A stretch of DNA of 64,000 nucleotides from Amycolatopsis keratiniphila subsp. keratiniphila (lineage in GTDB: Bacteria > Actinomycetota > Actinomycetes > Mycobacteriales > Pseudonocardiaceae): the NCBI RefSeq assembly GCF_001620365.2, contig NZ_LQMT02000023.1, forward strand, positions 7,761-71,760, written 5' to 3'. The translations under genes were made by a program, and so were the position numbers. The notes below the pieces were generated by a model that worked only from the letters and a program-made list of their open reading frames with translations, ran no database searches and had not been told where the DNA came from. Positions 53,085-61,863 of this stretch are shown here, in pieces. Position 1 is the stretch's first letter. Each line of letters opens with the position of its first letter.

Positions 53085-54314
53085 ATGAGCGCTCCCGCAC
53101 CCTCGTCTTCGCCCGCCGCACGCGTCTCGGCCCGGATCGGCGGCATCACGCCGTCGGCCACGCTGGCCGTCGACGCGAAGGCCCGGGAGCTCAAGGCGCA
53201 GGGTCGTCCGGTGATCGGGTTCGGGGCGGGGCAGCCGGACTTCCCCACCCCGGCCAACGTGCTCGAAGCCGCCGAAGCGGCGGTCCGCGACAAGGTCAAT
53301 CACGGCTACACCGCCGCGGGCGGGCTGCCGGAGCTGCGGGAGGCGATCGCGGCGAAGACCGTCCGCGACTCCGGGTTCGAGGTCGACCCAGGGCGCGTCC
53401 TGGTGACCAACGGCGGCAAGCAGGCGGCCTACTCGGCGTTCGCGACGCTGCTCGACCCCGGCGACGAGGTGCTGCTGCCCGCGCCGTACTGGACCACGTA
53501 CCCGGAGTCGATCGCCCTCGCCGGCGGTGTCCCGGTGCAGGTCACGGCGGACGAGACGACGGGCTACCTCGTCACCGTCGAGCAGCTCGAGGCCGCCAGG
53601 ACGCCGCGCACGAAGGTGCTGCTGTTCGTGTCGCCGTCGAACCCGACCGGCGCGGTGTACCCGCGCGAGCAGGTCGAGGCGATCGGGCGCTGGGCGCAGG
53701 AAAACAACCTCTGGGTGATCACCGACGAGATCTACGAGCACCTGGTCTATGACGGCGCCGAAGCGCCCTCGATGCCGGTCTTGGTCCCGGAGCTCGCCGA
53801 CCGGACGATCGTCCTCAACGGGGTCGCGAAGACGTACTCGATGACCGGCTGGCGGGTGGGCTGGCTGCTCGGTCCGCAGGACGTCGTCAAGGCGGCGACG
53901 GCGTATCAGTCCCACTTGTGCGGCAATGTTTCGAACGTCGCACAACGCGCGGCGCTGGCCGCGGTGAGCGGACCGCTCGACGCCGTTTTCGCGATGCGCG
54001 AAGCTTTCGACGCTCGGCGAAAGAAGGCGCTGTCCCTGCTTTCCGAGATCCCCGGAGTCGAGACTCCGGTGCCACTCGGCGCTTTCTACGTCTATCCGTC
54101 GGTGAAAGCCTTGCTGGGCAAGGAGATCCGTGGCGAACGTCCGGTGGACACGGTGGCGCTGGCGGATCTGATCCTGCGTGAGGCCGAGGTCGCCGTGGTG
54201 CCCGGCGAGGCGTTCGGGACGCCGGGGTATTTCCGGATTTCCTATGCGCTGGACGAAAACGATCTCGCCGAAGGGATCACCAGGATGGGCCGTCTGCTCG
54301 CGGAAGCACGGTGA
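53085..54314 (+). CDS. PLP-dependent aminotransferase, class I (aspartate aminotransferase-like)
   Basis: 409 residues. Fold-type I features: [12 protein letters not shown] near the N-terminus, the [10 protein letters not shown] motif, the Tyr/Asp block [13 protein letters not shown] and the PLP lysine in [17 protein letters not shown]-terminal Arg that binds the alpha-carboxylate ([10 protein letters not shown]) is present. The best guess is AspC-like; tyrosine or alanine specificity is not excluded. Streptomyces also carry such a gene next to the tRNA-Trp-secE unit, so this neighbourhood looks conserved. Confidence 0.92.
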   Translation: MSAPAPSSSPAARVSARIGGITPSATLAVDAKARELKAQGRPVIGFGAGQPDFPTPANVLEAAEAAVRDKVNHGYTAAGGLPELREAIAAKTVRDSGFEVDPGRVLVTNGGKQAAYSAFATLLDPGDEVLLPAPYWTTYPESIALAGGVPVQVTADETTGYLVTVEQLEAARTPRTKVLLFVSPSNPTGAVYPREQVEAIGRWAQENNLWVITDEIYEHLVYDGAEAPSMPVLVPELADRTIVLNGVAKTYSMTGWRVGWLLGPQDVVKAATAYQSHLCGNVSNVAQRAALAAVSGPLDAVFAMREAFDARRKKALSLLSEIPGVETPVPLGAFYVYPSVKALLGKEIRGERPVDTVALADLILREAEVAVVPGEAFGTPGYFRISYALDENDLAEGITRMGRLLAEAR

Positions 54315-55207
54315 CCCTGGTGCGCTTGGGAATCACTCTTCCGCAGTACGGTCCCCTCGCGTCGATGGACGCCGTCACCGGTTTCGCCGCGGCGGCCGAG
54401 GAGCTCGGGTACGAGTCCCTGTGGGTCGGGGATCGGGTGCTGGCGCCGGTCTCTCCGTCGGATTTCTACCCCGGCGGTACACCCGAACGGCCGTACCCGC
54501 CCGAGTTCGTCACCTTCGCCGATCCGCTGATCCTGCTGACCGTCGCCGCGAGCATCACGAACAAGGTCCGGCTGGGCACCAGCACGCTCACCGGGACGGT
54601 GTATCCGGCCGTGGTGCTCGCCAGGATGCTCACTTCACTGGATCAGGTGAGCGGTGGCCGCCTGGACATCGGGCTGGGGATCGGCTGGCTTCGCGACGAG
54701 TACACGGCGACAGGTACGCCCTGGAAGGGGCGCGGCGGGCAACTGGAGGAGCTTCTCGACGTCCTCCGGAAGTTCTGGACCGGTGACCCGGTCGAACACG
54801 AAGGCGAACGCTGGCGGATCCCGGCGTCGAAGGTGGGGCTGCGACCGGTGCAGAGCCCACATCCGCCGGTGTTGCTCGGCGGGCTGTCCCCGGTGGCGCT
54901 GGATCGCGTCGGCCGCCGCGCGGACGGCTGGCTTCCGGCGGGACTTCCCGCGCCGTATCTGGCGAAGCTCTGGGAGACCGTGGTGGCCGCGGCCGAGAAG
55001 GCGGGCCGCGACCCCGGCAAGCTGCGGCGGGTATTGCGGATCAACCCGAAGCCGGGAACGGACCTCAAGGACGTCGCGGCGCAGCTGGAGGCGGCCGCCG
55101 ATACCGGGATCGCCGAGGCCTTCGTCGACCCGCACTATCTCGCGCGGGACGTCACGCACGCCCTCGATCTCGCCGCCGAACTGCGCAACCTGGTCCCGAA
55201 CGGCTGA
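54311..55207 (+). CDS. F420-dependent LLM-class oxidoreductase (luciferase-like)
   Basis: 298 residues. GTG start overlaps the aminotransferase stop (GTGA), so the genes are coupled. Family marks: [11 protein letters not shown] at the N-terminus, [40 protein letters not shown] and a C-terminal [14 protein letters not shown] helix. TIM-barrel enzymes of this class use F420H2 or FMN; cofactor choice cannot be settled by eye. Substrate unknown. Confidence 0.9.
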   Translation: MTLVRLGITLPQYGPLASMDAVTGFAAAAEELGYESLWVGDRVLAPVSPSDFYPGGTPERPYPPEFVTFADPLILLTVAASITNKVRLGTSTLTGTVYPAVVLARMLTSLDQVSGGRLDIGLGIGWLRDEYTATGTPWKGRGGQLEELLDVLRKFWTGDPVEHEGERWRIPASKVGLRPVQSPHPPVLLGGLSPVALDRVGRRADGWLPAGLPAPYLAKLWETVVAAAEKAGRDPGKLRRVLRINPKPGTDLKDVAAQLEAAADTGIAEAFVDPHYLARDVTHALDLAAELRNLVPNG

Positions 55208-55240
55208 AGGCCCTCCCCGTTCGCCGGGAAGGGCCTTCAG
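55204..55240. terminator. Bidirectional terminator between convergent genes
   Basis: 11-bp perfect arms CTGAAGGCCCT and AGGGCCTTCAG, starting at the stop codon of the oxidoreductase and ending five bases before the stop of the small gene on the other strand. Confidence 0.7.
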
Positions 55241-55244
55241 AAGG

Positions 55245-55460
55245 TCAGGATTGGCCGTCGGCGAGCTGGACGAGCGCGTGGGCCTTCGCGGCGTACTTCC
55301 AGTTGCCGAGGTCCCGGATGGTCTTGATCTTGAGTTCGGCGAGGAGTTCGTCGTGTTTCTTGGTCAAGCCTTCGAGCGCGGACGGCGGCGCGTCCAGCAG
55401 CTCGCTGATCCCCTTGTCCTCCCACGCCTTGTCCACCAGCTTGTTCAAGTTCAGGCTCAC
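55245..55460 (-). CDS. Small protein with helix-hairpin-helix-like C-terminus
   Basis: 71 residues from the GTG at 55460 (GAGGAAAGG upstream). Helical, with an acidic centre (LLDAPPSALEGLTKKHDELLAE) and a segment IKTIRDLGNWKYAAKAHALV that resembles an HhH/SAM-like repeat. No known function; related small proteins seem common in actinomycetes from memory. The longer open frame upstream has poor codon bias and was not used. Confidence 0.65.
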   Translation of the reverse strand: MSLNLNKLVDKAWEDKGISELLDAPPSALEGLTKKHDELLAELKIKTIRDLGNWKYAAKAHALVQLADGQS

Positions 55461-55568
55461 GGTTTTCGCCTTTCCTCGGGGCAGGTACGGACACCACCCT
55501 GAACGTGATCCACGTCTCAGGCAACCGGAGATCACCCGTTCACGTCCAGTTCACCGACGGTCGGACCG

Positions 55569-56510
55569 ATGACAAACGTGACCCAGGTCGCGTACAACGA
55601 ACGGGTGACGCAGCGGAGAACGGGCGGCGGCTGCCTCTTCCTGGTGATCGTGCTGTCCGTCCTGGGGATCGCTTACCACCTTTGGGAGCGTGGAACGGCG
55701 GTGACACCGGCGGGCGTCACCACTTCGGACGGCGCGGGCCGGTACGTGGCGCTGGGCGACTCCTACACGGCCTCGCCGGGTACTGGACGGCCCGTGGGCG
55801 CGCCGGTGGGCTGTGATCGCTCGGACAACAACTACCCGAGCCTGCTCGCCGCGAAGCTGCGTCCGGCCGAGTTCGTCGACGTCAGCTGCGGCGGCGCCAC
55901 GACCGAGCACCTCACCGGCGAGCAGAAGACCCGTGACGGCACGAACGCCCCGCAGCTCGACGCCGTCGACGGTGACACGACGCTGGTCACCGTCGGGATC
56001 GGCGGCAACGACGTGGGCTTCGCCGGCTTCGCGAGCCAGTGCGCGACGCAGGTGCAGACCGCTTCGCCGTGTAAGACCCAGCTGACCTCGGGCGGACGCG
56101 ACCAGCTCTCCGAACGGATCACCGCCGCGGCGGACCGGCTCGGCGGGATCCTGGACCAGATCCGCGCGAAGGCCCCTTCGGCGCGCGTCGTGGTCGTGGG
56201 GTACCCGACGGTGCTTCCGGACGACGACGCCGGTTGCTGGCCCGTCCTGCCGGTCGGCGCGGGGGACGTGGCCTACTTCCGCGACTCGCTGAAACGGCTG
56301 AACACGGCATTGCAGGACACAGCGAAGGCGCACGAAGCGGGCTTCGCCGACATGTCGACCGCGAGCAAGGGGCGGGACATGTGCAGCGCCGCGAACCGGC
56401 GCTGGGTCGAAGGCCCCACTCCGTCGGTGCCCGCGGCGCCGCTGCACCCGAACGCGCGGGGTGCGCAGGGAATGGCGGAGGTCCTCGAGAAGCTGGTCAA
56501 GCTCGCGTAG
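55569..56510 (+). CDS. SGNH/GDSL hydrolase (extracellular lipase/esterase)
   Basis: 313 residues. A single N-terminal hydrophobic segment (CLFLVIVLSVLGIAYHL, about 22-38) would anchor or export the enzyme. SGNH blocks are clear: GDSYT with Ser65 as nucleophile, CGGATTEHL (Gly), GIGGNDVGF (Asn) and the C-terminal LHPN (His). Four or more cysteines in the external part fit the secreted actinomycete lipase subgroup. The binding site before the ATG is weak, so the true start may differ slightly. Confidence 0.88.
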   Translation: MTNVTQVAYNERVTQRRTGGGCLFLVIVLSVLGIAYHLWERGTAVTPAGVTTSDGAGRYVALGDSYTASPGTGRPVGAPVGCDRSDNNYPSLLAAKLRPAEFVDVSCGGATTEHLTGEQKTRDGTNAPQLDAVDGDTTLVTVGIGGNDVGFAGFASQCATQVQTASPCKTQLTSGGRDQLSERITAAADRLGGILDQIRAKAPSARVVVVGYPTVLPDDDAGCWPVLPVGAGDVAYFRDSLKRLNTALQDTAKAHEAGFADMSTASKGRDMCSAANRRWVEGPTPSVPAAPLHPNARGAQGMAEVLEKLVKLA

Positions 56511-56575
56511 AGCAAGGGACCTTTGCTACCACTTACTTAGGCACGCTAAGCGAGTGGTAGCAAAGGTCCCTTGCT
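56511..56575. repeat. Large perfect hairpin between convergent genes
   Basis: 23-bp perfect arms (AGCAAGGGACCTTTGCTACC plus ACT at 56511-56533; complement at 56553-56575). The inner 19 bases form a second 5-bp stem CTTAG/CTAAG around GCACG. It starts at the lipase stop codon and ends 11 bases before the hadB stop. May be a bidirectional terminator or a member of another dispersed palindrome family. Confidence 0.85.
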
Positions 56576-56585
56576 CCCCCGGGAG

Positions 56586-56990
56586 TCAGTCGCGGACGAC
56601 CGCCTGCGCCTTGCCCAGGACGGCCTTGCCCTCGAACTTGGCGGTGATGTCGACGCGGGCGGTGCCGTCGTCGTTGACCACGGCGACCTTCCCGGTGAAC
56701 TCGATCGTCGCCGCGCCCTCGTTCGGCACGACCACAGGGCGCGTGAAGCGCGCGAAGTAGTCGACGAGGCGGCCGGGGTCGCCCAGCCAGTCGGTGACGA
56801 GCCGCGCCCCGAGCGCCATGGTCAGCATCCCGTGCGCGATGACGTCGGGAAGGCCGACCTCCTTGGCGAAGGTCTCGTTCCAGTGGATGGGGTTGAAGTC
56901 CAGCGACGCGCCCGCGTAGCGCACCAGCTGGTCACGGGTGACGTCGATGGTCAGCGGCGTCAGTTCTTCCCCGACGGTGAACGTGCTCAC
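56586..56990 (-). CDS. hadB: (3R)-hydroxyacyl-ACP dehydratase subunit, HadB-like
   Basis: 134 residues, MaoC/hot-dog fold. The catalytic motif is complete: DFNPIHWNETFAKEVGLPDVIAHGMLTM, with Asp and His of the R-hydratase dyad. GTG overlaps the hadA stop (GTGA) and has GGGAGGACGC upstream. In mycobacteria HadB is the catalytic partner of HadA or HadC in FAS-II. No hadC is present here. Without mycolate genes in the window its pathway remains open. Confidence 0.88.
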   Translation of the reverse strand: MSTFTVGEELTPLTIDVTRDQLVRYAGASLDFNPIHWNETFAKEVGLPDVIAHGMLTMALGARLVTDWLGDPGRLVDYFARFTRPVVVPNEGAATIEFTGKVAVVNDDGTARVDITAKFEGKAVLGKAQAVVRD

Positions 56991-57436
56991 GCGTCCTCCC
57001 CTCGGACCACGAGCTGCGCGTTCGTGGTGGCGATCAGGCCGCCATCGGCGCCGGAGATCTCGGCGCGCAGGTTGATGAAGTCGTTCCCGGCGCGGGCCAT
57101 GATGTTGTCGATATGCGTGGTGAGCGACAGGACGTCGCCCGCGTGCACCGGCCGCGTGTAGGTGAACCGCTGATCGCCGTGGACCATCCGCGAGTAGTCG
57201 AGCCCCAGCTCGGGGTCCGAGACGATCGCGTTGATCGAGGCGAGGTTGATGATCGTCAGGAACGTCGGCGGCGCGATGACGTCGGGGTAGCCGGCCGCCT
57301 TCGCCGCTTCGGGGTCGCGGTAGAGCGGGTTCGTGTCGCCGAGCGCGTCGGCGAACTCCCGGATCTTCTCGCGACTCACTTCATAGGTACTGGTCGGCGG
57401 GTACACCCGCCCGGTGAACGACTGGTCCAAGGCCAC
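56987..57436 (-). CDS. hadA: (3R)-hydroxyacyl-ACP dehydratase subunit, HadA-like
   Basis: 149 residues from GTG at 57436. FAS1-like dehydratase N-terminal type: EVSREKIREFADALGDTNPLY, then GYPDVIAPPTFLTI and a hot-dog core (GDQRFTYTRPVHAGDVLSL). The hydratase dyad is not complete in this subunit, as usual for HadA, which binds substrate. Lies between rpmG and hadB as in mycobacteria. Confidence 0.88.
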   Translation of the reverse strand: MALDQSFTGRVYPPTSTYEVSREKIREFADALGDTNPLYRDPEAAKAAGYPDVIAPPTFLTIINLASINAIVSDPELGLDYSRMVHGDQRFTYTRPVHAGDVLSLTTHIDNIMARAGNDFINLRAEISGADGGLIATTNAQLVVRGEDA

Positions 57437-57462
57437 CCGAGCAGGCTACCGAACCCGAAAAA

Positions 57463-57501
57463 TACCCGAAGCCGCCCTGGTGACCAGGGCGGCTTCGGGT
57501 A
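57463..57501. terminator. Terminator of rpmG
   Basis: 19-bp perfect stem (TACCCGAAGCCGCCCTGGT and complement) around a single base, in practice a smaller loop, 23 bases beyond the rpmG stop. Confidence 0.8.
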
Positions 57502-57524
57502 AGACAGGTAGAACCGCTAGACGC

Positions 57525-57689
57525 TCAGCGGGTCTCTTTGTGAGTCCGGTGCGTACCGCAGTTCGGGCAGAACTTCTTCATCTCCAGGCGATCCGGGTTG
57601 TTGCGCCGGTTCTTCTTGGTGATGTAGTTGCGGTGCTTGCACTCCTCACACGCGAGCGTGATCTTCGGTCGCACGTCAGTGGCAGCCAC
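57525..57689 (-). CDS. rpmG: 50S ribosomal protein L33, zinc-ribbon type
   Basis: 54 residues from GTG at 57689 (AAGGA site). CEEC and CPNC pairs form the zinc ribbon (C+ form), with [21 protein letters not shown] between. The longer open frame upstream runs into the tRNA gene and is not coding. Order thrT-metT-rpmG-hadA-hadB matches mycobacteria. Confidence 0.96.
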   Translation of the reverse strand: MAATDVRPKITLACEECKHRNYITKKNRRNNPDRLEMKKFCPNCGTHRTHKETR

Positions 57690-57734
57690 AGCATTTCCTT
57701 CTCTACTAGGCCTGGGATACCCAGGATTACCGCG

Positions 57735-57807
57735 TAGCGGTGGCCGGACTTGAACCGGCGACACAGCGATTATGAGCCGCTTGCTCTGCCAGCTGAGCTA
57801 CACCGCC
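57735..57807 (-). tRNA. tRNA-Met (CAT), elongator type
   Basis: 73 bases. Acceptor GGCGGTG/CACCGCT (one G-T pair), D-arm GCTCAGCTGGCAGAGC, anticodon loop CTCATAA, T-arm GGTTCAAGTCC. The paired first position argues for elongator rather than initiator. No CCA encoded. Confidence 0.96.
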
Positions 57808-57856
57808 TTACATGAACCTGGCCGCGACACGCTTGCGTGACGCGGCTGAAGTTCTG

Positions 57857-57929
57857 AGCCCCTTTACGGAATCGAACCGTAGACCTTTTCCTTACCATGG
57901 AAACGCTCTGCCGACTGAGCTAAAGGGGC
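57857..57929 (-). tRNA. tRNA-Thr (GGT)
   Basis: 73 bases. Acceptor GCCCCTT/AAGGGGC, D-arm GCTCAGTCGGCAGAGC, anticodon loop ATGGTAA giving GGT, T-arm GGTTCGATTCC. First of the tRNA pair upstream of rpmG. Confidence 0.96.
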
Positions 57930-57936
57930 CTTGCCT

Positions 57937-57974
57937 CTCGCGAGGACTTGGAAAGATTAGCAAGTCCCCGCGAG
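57937..57974 (-). terminator. Terminator of the EAL-domain gene
   Basis: 14-base arms CTCGCGAGGACTTG and CAAGTCCCCGCGAG (one wobble) around GAAAGATTAG. On the minus strand the loop contains TAATCT, a possible -10 for the tRNA genes, so the two functions may overlap. Confidence 0.65.
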
Positions 57975-58009
57975 GGGGGTGGAACAGGGGGGTCCGTTAC
58001 CGCGAAACC

Positions 58010-60625
58010 TCAGGTCAGCAGGGTCAGGACGGTCTCGGAGTGGCGTCCGGGCGAACGCGCCGTCCGGGCCTGGAGCCACGCCTCGAGGCGATCCTCGGGC
58101 AGCGGCCGCGAGATGAGGTAGCCCTGCGCGACGTCACAGCCCATCGCTTCGAGCTGATCCCGCGCGACGTCCTCCTCGACGCCCTCCGCCACGACCGTGA
58201 GGCCGAGCGAGTGGCCCAGCTCGACGATGGAGCGCACGACGGCGAGGTCGCCGAGGTCGGTGCCCATGCCGAGGACGAAGCTCTTGTCGATCTTGACCTG
58301 GTCGACCGGGAGCTGCCGCAGGTACGCCAGCGACGAGTAGCCGGTGCCGAAGTCATCGACGGCGAGCACGATGCCCAGCGAGTGCAGCTCCCGCAGGATC
58401 GGCAGCGCCTTCTGCGGGTCGGACATCACACCGGACTCGGTCAGCTCGAAGGTGAGCAGCTCGGGCGGGATGCCGAAGCGGTCGAGTTCGCGGGCGACCT
58501 TCGTCGGGAAGTCCTCGTCGGCCAGGTTCCGCACGGACAGGTTCACCGCGGCGGAGATGCGCAGGCCCTCGTCGAGCCATTTGCGCACGCGCTTCAACGA
58601 CTCTTCGAGCACGAAGGACGTCAGGACGCCGATGAGGCCGGCTGCCTCGATCGCCGGGACGAATTCGTCCGGGCCGAGCCTGCCGAACTCCGGGTGCACC
58701 CAGCGGACGAGCGCCTCGACACCTTGGATCTGCCGGTTCGGCAAGGTGATCTTCGGCTGGTAGTGGACGCTCAGCTGGCCTTCCTCGAGCGACTGCCGGA
58801 ACTGCGTGACCATCTGGAACCGGCGCATGAAGATCTGGCCCATGCTGGCCATGTAGCCGCGGACCTCTTCGCCGCCCTTGGTCGCGCGGACGGCGACGTC
58901 GGCGCGCTGCAGCAGCCCGTCGACGTCGACCTGGTCGTCGTCCTCCGCCGAAGAGGTCGCGTAACCGATCATCGCGTTGGCTTCGACGGAGAGCCGGTCC
59001 ACCGGGTACGGGGCGACGAGTTCCGCGCGAAGCAGCTCCGCGGCGGCCTGGGCGCGTTCCGGCGCGCAGCCGACGAGAAGCGCCGCGAAGGACGCGCCTT
59101 CGAGCCTGGCGAGCGGGACGTCGGGACCGAGCGCGTCGCGGATCCGGCGGCCCGCGGCGATGACCATCCGGTCCGCCCAGACGTAGCCGAGGGCGTCGCT
59201 GACGGTGGAGAAGACGTCCAGATCGACACGGAGGACGACCGCGTCGACCTGTTCCCGCAACGGTTCCTTGGCGACCTGGCGGAAGCCCGGCCGGTTGAGC
59301 AGGCCGGTCAGCGGGTCGTGGTACGCGTCGTGGCGCAGGGTCGCGAGCAGACGCCGGTTGTCCAGCGACGTCGCGAGGTGGCTGGCCATCGTGCCGAGCA
59401 GCTGGACGTCGTATTTACCGAACCCACGCCAGCGGCTCAGCCTGTCGTGCGCTTCGACGACGCCGAGGAGCTGGTTCGCGCTGCGCAGCGGGACGACCAG
59501 CGCCTCCTGGGCGCCGCGGTCGAGCAACGCGGAACGGACGTCGGGATTGGCTTCGGTGATCCGGAAGTGGCGGACGTGCGCGCCGGGCAGGCGCAGCAGC
59601 GGGTCGTCGGCGGCCGGATCGACGGGCGGCAGTTCGTCACCCGCGACGACCATCCGCATGGTGTCCTTCGGCTCCAGCCGAAGCCTCAGCACGACGCGGC
59701 CGGCGGCGAGCTGATCCTTGATGCGTTCGGCGATGGTCGCCCATTCGCGGACGTCCACGCCGCCGACGAGTTCGTCCGCGCGCCCGGCCGGCCGTGCGGC
59801 GGCCTGCTGACCGGACCGCGCGACCATCAGGCTGACGTCGGACAACGCTTCCATGTCGCGCTGCTCGCGCAGCAGGTCGGAGTACGCCCAGTACAGCGCG
59901 GTGAGGCCGAGGAAGACGGCGAGCACGAGCGGCCAGGCCTTCGGCGTCCCGGAAATGACCAAATATCCGGAAAGGCCGACCGAAGCGTTGACGAAGCCGA
60001 CGACGAGGATGCGGCCGGTCAGCCGGATCGCGGTGCTGACCCGCATGCGACGGCGCAGCACGCGGACGGCGGCGAGCGCGAGCAGCGTGCTGACCAGCGG
60101 CGCGGTCAAGGTCCCGGCCAGCGCGGCGATCCAGGTCATGTCGTGGGCGCCGGAGGCCTGTTTCACCAGTCCCGCCACGGCGAACGCGCCGGTGATCTCC
60201 AGCAGGAACGCGCCGGCGTTGTAGAGCACGCGGCCGGCGACCTTGCGGGCCAGGAGTGTTCCGATCCCCGCCGCGAGATGCGCGGCGAGCACAACTTCGA
60301 AGGGGGCGACGAAGAATCCGATGACCAGCGGGATCTCGGTGAACGAGATCGTCCAGGAGATGCCGCTGCGGACGTCGACGTTGATGCCGAGCTGTTCGGC
60401 GAGCAGGAACGCGAGGGCGAGGATCGGCCCGATCCACAGCAGATCGTCCGAGGCCTCGAAGTCCAGCCAGAGGCTGACCGCGGCCGCGGCGGCGATGCCC
60501 ATGGTGAGTACCGCGAAGGTGTAGACGCGGAACCGTCGCTCGTCGGTACGAGCCTCCGTAACGGCGCCTCCCTTGCCCGCAGCCGCCTGTGCGGCGCTCC
60601 CGGGCCTGCCGTTCGTGTCCGGCAT
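58010..60625 (-). CDS. Membrane-bound c-di-GMP phosphodiesterase (GAF-degenerate GGDEF-EAL)
   Basis: 871 residues. Six or more membrane helices in residues 33-255 form a sensor region of MASE type, followed by a GAF-like domain (about 265-430). The GGDEF domain (435-595) is degenerate: the motif reads LEGASF (508-513), so diguanylate cyclase activity is unlikely. The EAL domain keeps EALVRW, NLSVRNL, ELTESGVMSD, DDFGTGYSSLAYLRQLPVDQVKIDKSFV-type residues and AEGVE/QGYLI, predicting an active phosphodiesterase. It should lower c-di-GMP in response to a membrane or GAF signal. ATG with AAGGAAGG site. Confidence 0.9.
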   Translation of the reverse strand: MPDTNGRPGSAAQAAAGKGGAVTEARTDERRFRVYTFAVLTMGIAAAAAVSLWLDFEASDDLLWIGPILALAFLLAEQLGINVDVRSGISWTISFTEIPLVIGFFVAPFEVVLAAHLAAGIGTLLARKVAGRVLYNAGAFLLEITGAFAVAGLVKQASGAHDMTWIAALAGTLTAPLVSTLLALAAVRVLRRRMRVSTAIRLTGRILVVGFVNASVGLSGYLVISGTPKAWPLVLAVFLGLTALYWAYSDLLREQRDMEALSDVSLMVARSGQQAAARPAGRADELVGGVDVREWATIAERIKDQLAAGRVVLRLRLEPKDTMRMVVAGDELPPVDPAADDPLLRLPGAHVRHFRITEANPDVRSALLDRGAQEALVVPLRSANQLLGVVEAHDRLSRWRGFGKYDVQLLGTMASHLATSLDNRRLLATLRHDAYHDPLTGLLNRPGFRQVAKEPLREQVDAVVLRVDLDVFSTVSDALGYVWADRMVIAAGRRIRDALGPDVPLARLEGASFAALLVGCAPERAQAAAELLRAELVAPYPVDRLSVEANAMIGYATSSAEDDDQVDVDGLLQRADVAVRATKGGEEVRGYMASMGQIFMRRFQMVTQFRQSLEEGQLSVHYQPKITLPNRQIQGVEALVRWVHPEFGRLGPDEFVPAIEAAGLIGVLTSFVLEESLKRVRKWLDEGLRISAAVNLSVRNLADEDFPTKVARELDRFGIPPELLTFELTESGVMSDPQKALPILRELHSLGIVLAVDDFGTGYSSLAYLRQLPVDQVKIDKSFVLGMGTDLGDLAVVRSIVELGHSLGLTVVAEGVEEDVARDQLEAMGCDVAQGYLISRPLPEDRLEAWLQARTARSPGRHSETVLTLLT

Positions 60626-60905
60626 CCGACCTTCCTTCCCGGCTGCCCAACCGGTCTTGTCCTACCGCGACCTCGGGGACGAGGGCAATACAGTACCCCG
60701 GAGGGCGTACCCAAGTCCCATTCGAGACAGTATGAGATCACCCCAGGGTTAACAATGGGCGCGTCGCGCTGACCTGCGTGGACCAAGGGGTGAAATGGGA
60801 GCGTTATTCGCGTTCCTTCCGACTACCGGAAGTCACCTGGCGCCACGCTCCGGCCGATCTCGTGAAGTTCCCATCGGACCCGCGAGTAGGCGTTTGAATA
60901 GCCCT

Positions 60906-61844
60906 ATGAATAGCCACGCCATCGCCGCCGGGCATGCCGAGCGGCTCGCCACCGTGGACGCCCTGCTCCCCGAAATGCCTGCACTGGAGCCTGTCGAGGG
61001 CTCTGTGTCACTCTCCGCGACGGCAGGCGACTCGGCCGCCGCCGGATTGTCGGTACGGACCGAGGCGGGTCCCGATTCCGTTGACTCTCCGTGGCGAGCC
61101 CTCGTCGAACATCGCCTCGAAGCCCGCCTCACCGGTCCCCGTCCGGAAGCGGCCCTCGACGCATTACTCACCCGATGGGATGAACATCTGAAGACCGTGG
61201 CCCCACCTGGGGATGTCGAGACGGCGGCGACCGTGGTGCGGCCCAGCCGGGACTCCCCCGGTTCGGCCGAATTGCTGCGCCGCGGCTTCGCCCCGGTGCT
61301 GGTGATCGCGGTCCGCCCGGCCGACCGGCTCGCCGTGACCGGGCCGCCCGCCACTCCCGGCGTGCACATCCGGCCCGCCGAAGCGGATGATCTCGAAACC
61401 GCCGTCGGACTCGAACTGGAATTGCAGCGTTATGACGCGCAGTTCGGTTCTGTCACTTTGCGCGAGGGTGCGGAGGAAACGATCACGGCGGACCTGTCGA
61501 AACAGTTGGGCCGGGAAAATCCGACTTTGTGGATCGCCGAGCTGTACGGCCGTCCGCTGGGCATGGTGCGGGTGCAGTTCCCCGGCGACACGGCGTGGAT
61601 CCGCGGCCGGGTCGCGGCCGAGAAGGTCGGCTACCTGTCGTCGTTGGCGGTGGCGGAACAGGCGCGGTCGAGCGGCGTGGGGACGGCGCTCGCCGCGCAC
61701 GCGCACCAGGTCTTCGACGAATGCGGCGCCGATGCCGTGCTGCTGCACCACGCGCTGGCCAACCCTCGCTCGACGCCGTTCTGGTACGCGCAGGGCTACC
61801 GGCCGCTCTGGACGTACTGGCAGCGGCGACCGGCGGTGCCATGA
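60906..61844 (+). CDS. GNAT family N-acetyltransferase, two-domain
   Basis: 312 residues if started at the ATG at 60906. An alternative ATG at 60795 has the better ribosome binding site (AAGGGG) and would add 37 residues of low-similarity sequence. The C-terminal half is a clear GNAT domain: VGYLSSLAVAEQARSSGVGTALAAHAHQVF with the acetyl-CoA loop, and STPFWYAQGYRPLWTYW. The N-terminal half may be a degenerate GNAT copy. Substrate unknown. Confidence 0.8.
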   Translation: MNSHAIAAGHAERLATVDALLPEMPALEPVEGSVSLSATAGDSAAAGLSVRTEAGPDSVDSPWRALVEHRLEARLTGPRPEAALDALLTRWDEHLKTVAPPGDVETAATVVRPSRDSPGSAELLRRGFAPVLVIAVRPADRLAVTGPPATPGVHIRPAEADDLETAVGLELELQRYDAQFGSVTLREGAEETITADLSKQLGRENPTLWIAELYGRPLGMVRVQFPGDTAWIRGRVAAEKVGYLSSLAVAEQARSSGVGTALAAHAHQVFDECGADAVLLHHALANPRSTPFWYAQGYRPLWTYWQRRPAVP

Positions 61845-61863
61845 TCCGGATAGGCTCGTTTCC

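Noticed and set aside
57991-58012. Degenerate repeat copy next to the EAL-gene stop
   Set aside because: Only CGCGAAACCTCAGGTCA resembles the right arm and there is no left arm. Not counted.
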